From JAWXBG01 sp044375415 (GTDB lineage Bacteria; Bacteroidota; Bacteroidia; Flavobacteriales_D; Sanyastnellaceae): a stretch of 25,147 bases of DNA. Position numbers and translations under genes: made by a program. This document shows positions 15,103 to 21,636 of this stretch, in pieces. The notes under the pieces were generated by a model, which saw nothing but the letters and a program-made list of their open reading frames with translations, did no database searches and was not told the DNA's origin. Every line of letters starts with the position of its first letter. Position 1 is the stretch's first letter. The stretch covers positions 1 through 25,147 of the forward strand of contig JBILMS010000051.1 of the NCBI GenBank assembly GCA_044375415.1. The letters are read 5' to 3'.

Positions 15103-15280
15103 GTACCCGTGCACCACGACTGCCAGGTGCGTGCTGCCTACTGTCGACTTTGCCCCGACATCGATCACTACAATACTTCACATTTTCCCAATCTCGTTCC
15201 CACTTTTTACGCCACACGAATGGACGTTGGCAGACGAGACAAGTCTTTTGAGGAAGATTATTTTTCTTAACTCCTTTCAT
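15086..15280 (-). CDS. DUF2256 family small zinc-finger-like protein
   Basis: This 64-residue basic protein has the DUF2256 signature: C14-x2-C17 followed by RPFVWRKKWERDWENVKYCSDRC, giving a second pair C37-x3-C41. Four Cys arranged this way suggest a zinc-binding treble-clef-like fold. Its function is unknown, but the family is repeatedly found beside photolyase/cryptochrome genes. Here its ATG overlaps the photolyase stop codon by one base (TAATG), which points to translational coupling. Conserved sequence ends near residue 45. The last 20 or so residues look unrelated, and the final few are encoded inside a dispersed repeat, so the C-terminus may be a lineage-specific extension. Confidence 0.85.
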   Translation of the reverse strand: MKGVKKNNLPQKTCLVCQRPFVWRKKWERDWENVKYCSDRCRGKVDSRQHAPGSRGARVPLCEF

Positions 15281-16758
15281 TAAATGAACAGGCGAAGTGG
15301 TTTTTCTTTTTCATTTTTTCGTTTCGTGTGAAGAGCGAGTATGCGACGGTTCTCTTCGCGAGTGGTGGAGTCTGATTTTGTTTTCCAAAGAAGTTCTCTT
15401 GCTTTACGTCCACTTTCTTCTAGATTGATGATAGGTAGCGGATAATCTTTTCCCGGCTCAAAACGATACATTACCTGTTCAGCAGCACTTAATTTCCAGG
15501 GCTCATGTATTATGGGAGATGGAATCTCTCGAAGTTCCGGAACCCACTTACGAATGAATATTCCTTCGGGATCATGATCCAAACCCTGCTTTACGGGATT
15601 GTACATGCGAATGGTATTTACACCTGTTGTACCCGCTTGCATTTGCATTTGCGGATAGTGGATCCCCGGTTCGTAATCGAGAAATTGTCTTGCTAAAAAA
15701 TGAGCACCCGTTTGCCAAGGTTGAAATAAATGATGCGTTAGAAATGAGACCAGCATGCTACGCATTCTAAAGTTTAAGTAGCCGGTAGATTTCAAGCAGC
15801 GCATGCAAGCATCAACAAGCGGAAAGCCTGTCATTCCTTCTTCCCAGGCCCGCACAAAAAAGGGGTTGACTTCAAGTCTTACTTGATCAAAGCCTCTGTT
15901 TAGATTTTCGAATTCCATACGGCATTCGTTTTCGAACTTTTGTATGAAATGACAATGCCAATGAAGACGTTGAATAAAAGCACCGATGTTTCTTTTATCA
16001 CCTGTTTCTTTCATGGCACGCAAACTTGCGTGCAACACTTGTTTCATACTTAGATTCCCCCAAGCGAGGTAAGGAGAAAGGCGGCTACAGGAACGCCGGG
16101 CTTCTTCTGGTTTAGAGAGTTTTGATGCGTAAAATGATTTCCTTTCGTAGAGGAATGAATGCATATACCGTTTGCCGACAGAACTTCCGCCGGGTTGAAA
16201 AGAAGGATCACGAACATAAGCAACAGTATATCTTGGGATATCTAACGTAAGATTTGACAGTGGATTCCACTTGGACCAATCCACTTCGAATAAGTCGGTA
16301 TTCATAGTTTGTAACCATCGCTCCGAAAAATCTTTCCGTCCCCGAAGTTTTCGAATCACCCCGTTAGTTGGACATTCCATCCACGTGATATTATGAAAAG
16401 CACAATATTCGGCGACGCGCTTATCTCGTTCAAAGGTGGCTACGTTGCCTGTTTCTTCGTGTGAATGCAGATATCGAATATCATAATGTTCCGAGATAAG
16501 TGAGAGGATCTTCGGCCATTCGCCTTCAGCTTCGATGATCTTGGAATGCTCCGGCAGTTGTTTGTTCAGATCTTCTATGGACTCTCGGATAAAACGCAAA
16601 TGACGAACGTCGTAATCGGGAAGCTTGATGATAGAAGGCTCGAAGACATACATAAGAATCGTCGGTAGATTGCGCTGCACCGCATTAAAAAGAGGCAGAT
16701 GGTCCTCCAATCGAAGATCTCTCTTGAACCACACGATTTGAATGGCTTCTTTGTTCAC
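15280..16758 (-). CDS. Cryptochrome/photolyase family flavoprotein
   Basis: FAD-dependent blue-light protein for repair of UV dimers or light sensing. The N-terminal antenna domain opens with IQIVWFKRDLRLEDHLPL (residues 7-24). The FAD-binding domain shows GGSSVGKRYMHSFL, RRSCSRLSPYLAWGNLS, LRAMKE, RLHWHCHF and, near the end, NTIRMYNPVKQGLDHDPEG and RKWVPEL. Length is 492 residues. The start codon is GTG, and a short open frame begins 12 bases away on the other strand. It is a different branch from the photolyase at 2871-4343, so the organism holds at least two. The DUF2256 partner downstream strengthens a photolyase-type role. CPD repair is likely but unproven from sequence. Confidence 0.92.
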   Translation of the reverse strand: MNKEAIQIVWFKRDLRLEDHLPLFNAVQRNLPTILMYVFEPSIIKLPDYDVRHLRFIRESIEDLNKQLPEHSKIIEAEGEWPKILSLISEHYDIRYLHSHEETGNVATFERDKRVAEYCAFHNITWMECPTNGVIRKLRGRKDFSERWLQTMNTDLFEVDWSKWNPLSNLTLDIPRYTVAYVRDPSFQPGGSSVGKRYMHSFLYERKSFYASKLSKPEEARRSCSRLSPYLAWGNLSMKQVLHASLRAMKETGDKRNIGAFIQRLHWHCHFIQKFENECRMEFENLNRGFDQVRLEVNPFFVRAWEEGMTGFPLVDACMRCLKSTGYLNFRMRSMLVSFLTHHLFQPWQTGAHFLARQFLDYEPGIHYPQMQMQAGTTGVNTIRMYNPVKQGLDHDPEGIFIRKWVPELREIPSPIIHEPWKLSAAEQVMYRFEPGKDYPLPIINLEESGRKARELLWKTKSDSTTREENRRILALHTKRKNEKEKPLRLFI

Positions 16759-16770
16759 GTAGCTTAGACA

Positions 16771-16956
16771 ATGAGAAGCAGGGGAATGTTCAGACTTGGG
16801 AAGGAGCAGCAGATTTTAGGAACGCTATTACGCGCCGACCGCCGACTCTTCGGGTACACCTCAGATAAGATCAAAACGCAATCCGCTTTCCACAACCAGA
16901 GGTTCAAATCTCCTTGGGAAGTGTTAAAAGAACACGTTAAAAAGACACACCTTTGA
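16771..16956 (+). CDS. Possible small basic protein, divergent from the photolyase gene
   Basis: An open frame of 61 codons; the ATG at 16786 gives a 56-residue alternative. It is lysine- and arginine-rich and ends in FKSPWEVLKEHVKKTHL, which looks like one amphipathic helix. I do not recognise it. For it: a strong terminator 100 bases downstream, and a position divergent from a photolyase gene. Against it: no clear promoter element, short length, and no detectable family motif. It could equally be the body of a non-coding RNA ending at the same terminator. Confidence 0.3.
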   Translation: MRSRGMFRLGKEQQILGTLLRADRRLFGYTSDKIKTQSAFHNQRFKSPWEVLKEHVKKTHL

Positions 16957-17020
16957 CCAAAATCCGCTAGGTCTGCAAATGAGCAGCAGCGAGTAAAGAC
17001 ATTTAAGATGCAGCATCGTC

Positions 17021-17088
17021 CCTCGGGACGGTGTATGTTTAAAGTTAGGTTAGGCAGGGCAATCTTCGGGTTGCCCTGTTCCTTTTTG
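17021..17088 (+). terminator. Rho-independent terminator preceded by a second hairpin
   Basis: CAGGGCAA (17055-17062) pairs perfectly with TTGCCCTG (17071-17078) around an 8-base loop containing TTCGG, followed by TTCCTTTTT. An upstream hairpin (about 17021-17038, ATCGTCCC against GGGACGGT around a small loop) may also form in the same transcript. It shows that something is transcribed rightward from the photolyase intergenic region. Confidence 0.75.
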
Positions 17089-17303
17089 AGAAAAGGGAAA
17101 GAGAAAGGGAAAGGGAAGAGGTGGGTGGAACTGAGAAAGGTGGTGGGGCCGTCGACCGGCAGTCTTCGATCGGCAGCCCTAACCCCGAACCCTGAACTTT
17201 CGACTAGTTCCAGAAACAGTTTGAGTTCGCGGCACGATACGTTTTCAATAATCGATCATCCAGACTGCCCACTGCCCACTTCCGGCTGTCGTACCTTCGC
17301 TCC
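17089..17303. other. Spacer before recO
   Basis: Purine-rich stretch (17090-17150, many GGGAAA runs) without a gene, followed by copy 1 of repeat C (17203-17288). A TACCTTCG at 17292-17299, one mismatch from TAnnTTTG, sits 4 bases before the recO ATG and could be its -7 element. Confidence 0.45.
17203..17288 (+). repeat. Dispersed repeat C, copy 1 (left of recO)
   Basis: Shares AGTTC-x-AGAAACAGTTTGAG, then a TACGTTT-like and ATCGATCA-like segment, then CTGCCCACTGCCCACT with 18030-18105 and 18119-18207. The period-7 end unit here is CTGCCCA rather than CTGCCTA. Confidence 0.75.
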
Positions 17304-18002
17304 ATGAACGCCATCGTCATACATTCTATTCCGTACGGGGATAACAGTCGTATAGCTCATATCCTGATGGCAAATGAAGGTCTAAAATCTTTTATGGTTC
17401 GTTCGGGAAAAGGGAATCGGAGCAAGAACAATCATCTTTTGGCGCCTTTGAGTTTGTTGGAGATTGAAGTGCATCTGCGCGAGAATGCGAACATTCATAA
17501 TCTAACACAGATGAATTCGGCGTACACACTTGCGGAAATTCCTTTTGATCCTGTTAAATCTGCCATTGCTTTGTTTTGCGGAGAGTTGTTGCACAAGACA
17601 TTGCATAAAGACTATTCGAATCCCGGGCTATTTCGATTCATAGCCGAGTCGGTGGTAGCATTAGATCAATCAGAAAAACCTGCGAATTTTCCGATGTACT
17701 TTTTATCAGGACTTTGTTCGCACTACGGATTTGAATTGCATAACGAAGGGGAACCAAAAGTCTTTGATATATCAAGTGGTGAGATAACTAATCGCATGGC
17801 ATTGCAACCGGCCGATTTAAGCGAAAGGGAGTGCATGGTGTTGTCGTCTCTTATTGAAGCAGGGCAGGCTTTTTATGATGTGAGTGCGAATCAACGGGAG
17901 AGACGAAATATTACCGATGTACTTATTTCATACCTCAGGCAACATCTCGACATGAAGTTTGAGATACGATCAGCGGGGGTGCTGCATGAGGTATTCTCCT
18001 AG
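17304..18002 (+). CDS. recO: DNA repair protein RecO
   Basis: RecO helps load RecA on SSB-coated single strands with RecR in the RecF pathway. The N-terminal OB-fold opening IVIHSIPYGDNSRIAHIL (about residues 4-21), the GLKSFMVRSGKG strand and the LSLLEIEVHLR segment match the family. The helical C-terminal part (about 85-232) includes LCSHYGFEL. There is no four-cysteine zinc site, as is common in Bacteroidota. Length is 232 residues. The ATG at 17304 is the only good start; relative to many homologues it lacks a few N-terminal residues. The gene stands alone, with repeat C on both sides. Confidence 0.9.
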   Translation: MNAIVIHSIPYGDNSRIAHILMANEGLKSFMVRSGKGNRSKNNHLLAPLSLLEIEVHLRENANIHNLTQMNSAYTLAEIPFDPVKSAIALFCGELLHKTLHKDYSNPGLFRFIAESVVALDQSEKPANFPMYFLSGLCSHYGFELHNEGEPKVFDISSGEITNRMALQPADLSERECMVLSSLIEAGQAFYDVSANQRERRNITDVLISYLRQHLDMKFEIRSAGVLHEVFS

Positions 18003-18029
18003 TTCATGAAGAATACCGACTTTCCGAAC

Positions 18030-18105
18030 GAGTTCGAGAAACAGTTTGAGAGGGTACTCGTATCTATAAACGATCACTACAACTGCCTACTGCCTACTGT
18101 CTTTC
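18030..18105 (+). repeat. Dispersed repeat C, copy 2 (right of recO)
   Basis: Begins GAGTTCGAGAAACAGTTTGAG and ends with CTGCCTA units (18083-18096 exact, 18097-18103 diverged). It is followed directly by copy 3. Confidence 0.8.
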
Positions 18106-18118
18106 CCGTACTTTCCCA

Positions 18119-18207
18119 ATGAGTTTGAGAAACAGTTTGAGTTTGAGAGTGATTACGTTTCCATCAACGATCACCCGGACCGCCTACCGACGACTGTCTA
18201 CTGCCTA
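18119..18207 (+). repeat. Dispersed repeat C, copy 3
   Basis: Tandem neighbour of copy 2, starting GAGTTTGAGAAACAGTTTGAG. Its CTGTCTA-CTGCCTA end (18194-18207) supplies the stop codon of the minus-strand rfaE2-type gene, so the repeat has fused to the gene's 3' end. Confidence 0.8.
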
Positions 18208-18708
18208 CTTTTTAAGGCCTATTTTCGCCACAATACCCGTTGTGGAATAGCCATCTACCAAAGGAATCGCGACTACCTTTCCTCCGGATTCAAGCACGAT
18301 ATCAGAACCGACCATGTATTTTTTGGAAGAAGGATCACGTTCGTTTGGATCATAGTCGCCGCCTTTGACGAGTACATCAGGTTCAATTTCACGGATGATT
18401 TCTAAAGGAGTGTCGTCTCCAAAGATGACGGTTGCATCTACACATTTTAATGCTGAGAGAATAGTTGCCCTTGCAAACTCAGGATTGATAGGTCGTTCAG
18501 GAGCTTTGTTTAATCTGCGGACACTATCATCGTTATTAACTCCTACGATCAATACATCGCCGAGTTCGCGGGCTTTGGATAAATAATCGACGTGTCCTAA
18601 ATGTAAAATATCAAAGACGCCATTGGTAAACACTATTTTTAATCCACGACTTTTCCAAGAAGAGATGAAAGAAGCGAGTTGATCTTTTGTAAGAACGGGT
18701 GAGATCAT
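18205..18708 (-). CDS. rfaE2: RfaE2-type nucleotidyltransferase (heptose-1-phosphate adenylyltransferase)
   Basis: Adds AMP to D-glycero-beta-D-manno-heptose-1-phosphate on the way to ADP-heptose for lipopolysaccharide core. The cytidylyltransferase fold is shown by IVFTNGVFDILHLGH at residues 25-39 (HxGH at 36-39), then NNDDSVRRLNK, RPINPEFARATIL, VIFGDDTPLEII and VKGGDYDP, all typical of RfaE2. At 167 residues it is the separate C-terminal domain of HldE; the kinase half is not in the window. Its start overlaps the stop of the upstream membrane protein gene by 4 bases (ATGA). The family assignment is strong; the substrate could differ in an organism with unusual surface sugars. Confidence 0.88.
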   Translation of the reverse strand: MISPVLTKDQLASFISSWKSRGLKIVFTNGVFDILHLGHVDYLSKARELGDVLIVGVNNDDSVRRLNKAPERPINPEFARATILSALKCVDATVIFGDDTPLEIIREIEPDVLVKGGDYDPNERDPSSKKYMVGSDIVLESGGKVVAIPLVDGYSTTGIVAKIGLKK

Positions 18709-19697
18709 TTTTTGGTTTTTTTACCGCGACGAGTTACCACGATGAAACCGATAGCACCCATAACTAATTCCAACACGGTTTTACCTGCCCATGTAATGGT
18801 GCCATAGGTAACACCTACGGCAGCACTGCGACCAAGAGCCTCAAGTCCGAGTTTAGCGGTAATGTGATAAGAGCCCAATCCACCGGGAGTAGGAACCAAC
18901 ATGCCGAAACTTGCGGCGACCATGAAAAAGATGCTATCTAGAAAACCGAGTTCTTGTGTTTCTTCGAGTGCAAACATCATGCATTGCGACATAAGAATCC
19001 AAGTCCCCCAAATACCCAAAGACAGCAAAAGAAAAAGTCCCTTTCTGCGGAGTTTAAAAATTGACTTTAATCCCTGACCCATACCCTTCGTGAAGTTCAA
19101 AATCTTTTGCACGATGGTCAGATGGCCGAAGTATTTGTAGATCACAAAAGCTCCGATCAGCCCTACCACGGCAAAAATCCCGAGATAGAGACCAAAATGC
19201 GATTCCTCTTGCGGACTGCTGTTGTTGATGTTCGAAATATTATTGAGTAGTTCGCGGATTTCAGTGGAATGGGTAAAAAAGACCAGTATCACAAAACACC
19301 CAAGCAAGAGAAGGTCCACAATGCGCTCGAGAATTACAGTTCCGAAGAGTTTATCTACAGGTACTTTTTCAGAGCGATTCAGCAAACCACAGCGAGCAAG
19401 TTCACCGCTTCGAGGCACGATGTTGTTCATGCAATACCCAAATGCCACGCTATGGATGGCAGACCATGTATTGACTTTGTAACCCATGGGCTCCAGAAGA
19501 ATATTCCATCGAGCACCGCGAATGATCATGGCTACATAACCCAAGCCGAATGAAGTGATCACCCAGCCCCATTTAGCGTGGGCAAGGCTATTGGTAATAT
19601 CGTTTACATCCACGTCTTTGTAAGCCCAATAGAGCAATCCCAATCCGAGTCCCAGAAAGAAGACGTATTGAATAGCGCGGAGCAATTGTTTGTTCAA
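18705..19697 (-). CDS. YbhN/lysylphosphatidylglycerol synthase transmembrane-domain family protein
   Basis: A 330-residue membrane protein with about eight hydrophobic segments. Family features include ARWNILLEPMGYKVNTWSAI, the IVPRSGELARCGLLNR loop and GMLVPTPGGLGSYH near residue 270. This is the UPF0104 integral membrane domain of MprF-type enzymes, without the soluble aminoacyl-transferase domain, so it is probably a lipid flippase- or transport-like protein of unknown substrate. The start appears to be TTG at 19697; no in-frame ATG precedes it. It lies between panD (16 bases upstream) and the rfaE2-type gene (4-base overlap). Confidence 0.87.
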   Translation of the reverse strand: MNKQLLRAIQYVFFLGLGLGLLYWAYKDVDVNDITNSLAHAKWGWVITSFGLGYVAMIIRGARWNILLEPMGYKVNTWSAIHSVAFGYCMNNIVPRSGELARCGLLNRSEKVPVDKLFGTVILERIVDLLLLGCFVILVFFTHSTEIRELLNNISNINNSSPQEESHFGLYLGIFAVVGLIGAFVIYKYFGHLTIVQKILNFTKGMGQGLKSIFKLRRKGLFLLLSLGIWGTWILMSQCMMFALEETQELGFLDSIFFMVAASFGMLVPTPGGLGSYHITAKLGLEALGRSAAVGVTYGTITWAGKTVLELVMGAIGFIVVTRRGKKTKK

Positions 19698-19713
19698 TCT
19701 CGCCAGAGTTTAG

Positions 19714-20067
19714 TTACGCTTGAAGTTTATTGGTGGCGGTATCCGGAAAGATGACCCAAGGCTTGAAGACCTTGGCTTCTTCGAAGTCCATGGAGGCGTA
19801 TGAGCAAATGATCACCACATCGCCTAACTGAACTCTACGAGCAGCCGGCCCGTTGAGGCAAACAACGCCGCTACCCCGTTCTCCGGTGATCACGTATGTC
19901 TCAAGGCGTTCGCCATTGTTGACATTGAGCACTTGTACCTTCTCTCCTTCGATCAGGTTTGCCGCTTCCATGAGCAGTGGATCGAGAGTAATACTCCCGA
20001 TATAATTGAGTTGAGCCTCCGTTACAGTAACGCGATGGATCTTCGATTTTAATACTTCGATACGCAT
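19714..20067 (-). CDS. panD: Aspartate 1-decarboxylase
   Basis: Makes beta-alanine from aspartate for pantothenate and coenzyme A. The proenzyme self-cleaves between Gly24 and Ser25; here YIGSIT places G24-S25 exactly, and Ser25 becomes the pyruvoyl group. The start MRIEVLKSKIHRVTVT is the family's usual one, so I use the ATG at 20067 rather than a longer frame from 20160. Length is 117 residues. A -7 promoter element lies only 8 bases upstream, giving a nearly leaderless mRNA. It leads the panD, ybhN-like, rfaE2 operon; panC is not in the window. Confidence 0.96.
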   Translation of the reverse strand: MRIEVLKSKIHRVTVTEAQLNYIGSITLDPLLMEAANLIEGEKVQVLNVNNGERLETYVITGERGSGVVCLNGPAARRVQLGDVVIICSYASMDFEEAKVFKPWVIFPDTATNKLQA

Positions 20068-20075
20068 ATTGGGGG

Positions 20076-20083
20076 CAAATGTA
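20076..20083 (-). promoter_or_regulatory. panD -7 promoter element TACATTTG
   Basis: On the minus strand TACATTTG matches TAnnTTTG exactly and ends 8 bases before the panD ATG. Initiation about 7 bases further on would leave almost no leader. Confidence 0.55.
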
Positions 20084-20213
20084 AGGAGGAGAGGGGGAGT
20101 GGATATACTTTTGGCAACTACTTGAAAGTGATTCGTTTTCAATCGTGCAAGGGCGCGCAAAGGCTAAGCAAGGGTGGGCGAATTATTATAATACTTAATT
20201 ACAAAAGCAAATG

Positions 20214-20286
20214 CCCCTAGTGGTTGCATGAACCCACAAGGGGTAAGGTATATGCACCCCTCGTGGGTGCATATACCTTACCTTTG
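20214..20286 (+). promoter_or_regulatory. Helicase promoter with 18-bp perfect palindrome
   Basis: An 18-bp perfect inverted repeat (20242-20259 and 20265-20282, 5-base spacer) ends inside TACCTTTG (20279-20286), an exact -7 element 17 bases before the helicase ATG. A second, weaker stem (CCCCTAGTGG at 20214-20223 with CCCACAAGGGG at 20233-20243) abuts it. The arms occupy the region where the polymerase would bind, so an operator is more likely than a leader structure, but a terminator-like or REP-like element is also possible. Confidence 0.7.
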
Positions 20287-20303
20287 CCCCACAACTCGGG
20301 CCC

Positions 20304-21635
20304 ATGAAAACATTCGATGAACTCAATTTAACGAAACCCCTCAGAGATGCATTGAATGACCTTGGTTTTACGCATCCTACCACTATTCAGCAAAGGGTGT
20401 TTGGTCCAATTGCCGGCGGACAGAATGTAATGGGTATTGCGCAAACCGGAACAGGTAAGACGTTTGCCTACCTCATGCCGATCATCAGAGAATGGAAGTT
20501 TTCGAATAAAAAGGTTCCTGAAATAATTGTGATCGTTCCAACACGTGAGCTTGTGGCTCAGGTTGTAGAGGAGTTCGAAAAGATAGCCAAGTACACAAGT
20601 TTGGTCGTAACCGGTGTGTATGGTGGAGCGAATATTAAAACTCAGATGAGCGCGATTGCCTCAGGAGTGGATGCTGTAGTGGCAACGCCGGGAAGGCTTT
20701 TGGACTTGATGTTGAACGGAACGATATCCTCGCGACATATTCGAAAACTCGTGATCGATGAAGTAGATGAAATGCTGAATCTCGGTTTCAGAACACAGTT
20801 GCAAACGGTCTTGGACCTAATGCCGGTAAAAAAACAAACGCTGATGTTTTCTGCGACTATATCAGAAGAAATTGAGCAATGGATTGCGCAGAATTTAATT
20901 TCGCCATTGCGCATAGATGCCGCACCGGTGGGTACACCCCTCAAGAATATCAAGCAAGTGGGATATCACGTAGCGAATTACAATACCAAAATCAATCTTT
21001 TGCTTCATCTGTTGCAAGAAGATGAAGCCATGAGCAAAGTATTGGTATTCGCGGGAAGTAAGAAGCTCGCCGACAGTGTACACGAACGACTAGAGGAGAT
21101 TTTTGACGATCAAATGGCCGTAATACACGCCAACAAATCGCAGAATACCCGATTTAAAACGGTGGAAGATTTTGAAAATGGTCAATGTAGAATTTTGATA
21201 GCAAGCGATCTGATTGCACGAGGTTTAGATGTAACCGATGTTTCACATGTAATTAATCTCGATATACCGGTTGCTATCGAAAACTATATACACCGTATCG
21301 GTAGGACAGGACGTGCCGACAAAAAAGGAACAGCGATCACTTTTGTAAGTGAGTCGGACAAATCAAAACTCGAACGAGTGGAAGAAATGATGGGTAAAAA
21401 AGTGAAGATCTTACCCTTTCCCCAAAAGGTCGAAATTTCCAAGGTGCTTACTCCCGAAGAACAGCCATTTGTGGAGATGAGCACCTCTCAACCCAAACGG
21501 CCTAAGAACGAAAATAAGGGTCCCGCATTTCACGAGAAGAAGGAAAAAAACAAGAAGGTGAATGTAAAAGTGACCAGAGCTGATAAGATGAAACTGAAGT
21601 ACGGGAAAAATTATGAAGGAGACCACAGACGATAA
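20304..21635 (+). CDS. DEAD-box family ATP-dependent RNA helicase (DEVD variant)
   Basis: Unwinds short RNA duplexes using ATP; members act in ribosome assembly and cold-adapted RNA turnover. Motifs in order: Q motif FDELNL with TIQQ (4-30), motif I AQTGTGKT (46-53), Ia PTRELVAQ (79-86), motif II DEVD (152-155) where most members have DEAD, motif III SAT (183-185), then RGLDV and HRIGRTGR. The C-terminal tail (about 375-443) is lysine-rich, suited to RNA binding. Length is 443 residues. Its promoter carries an 18-bp palindrome. The next gene begins one base after the stop. Subfamily (RhlE, CsdA or other) is not resolved. Confidence 0.94.
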   Translation: MKTFDELNLTKPLRDALNDLGFTHPTTIQQRVFGPIAGGQNVMGIAQTGTGKTFAYLMPIIREWKFSNKKVPEIIVIVPTRELVAQVVEEFEKIAKYTSLVVTGVYGGANIKTQMSAIASGVDAVVATPGRLLDLMLNGTISSRHIRKLVIDEVDEMLNLGFRTQLQTVLDLMPVKKQTLMFSATISEEIEQWIAQNLISPLRIDAAPVGTPLKNIKQVGYHVANYNTKINLLLHLLQEDEAMSKVLVFAGSKKLADSVHERLEEIFDDQMAVIHANKSQNTRFKTVEDFENGQCRILIASDLIARGLDVTDVSHVINLDIPVAIENYIHRIGRTGRADKKGTAITFVSESDKSKLERVEEMMGKKVKILPFPQKVEISKVLTPEEQPFVEMSTSQPKRPKNENKGPAFHEKKEKNKKVNVKVTRADKMKLKYGKNYEGDHRR

Positions 21636-21636
21636 T

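Noticed and set aside
16900..16930. tRNA T-arm-like GGTTCAAATC
   Set aside because: The flanking stem has a mismatch, and no acceptor-stem partner or D-arm fits upstream in either a short or a long-variable-arm tRNA model.
20068..20160. N-terminal extension of PanD
   Set aside because: It would place 31 unrelated residues before the conserved MRIEVLKSK start and would read through the panD -7 promoter element.
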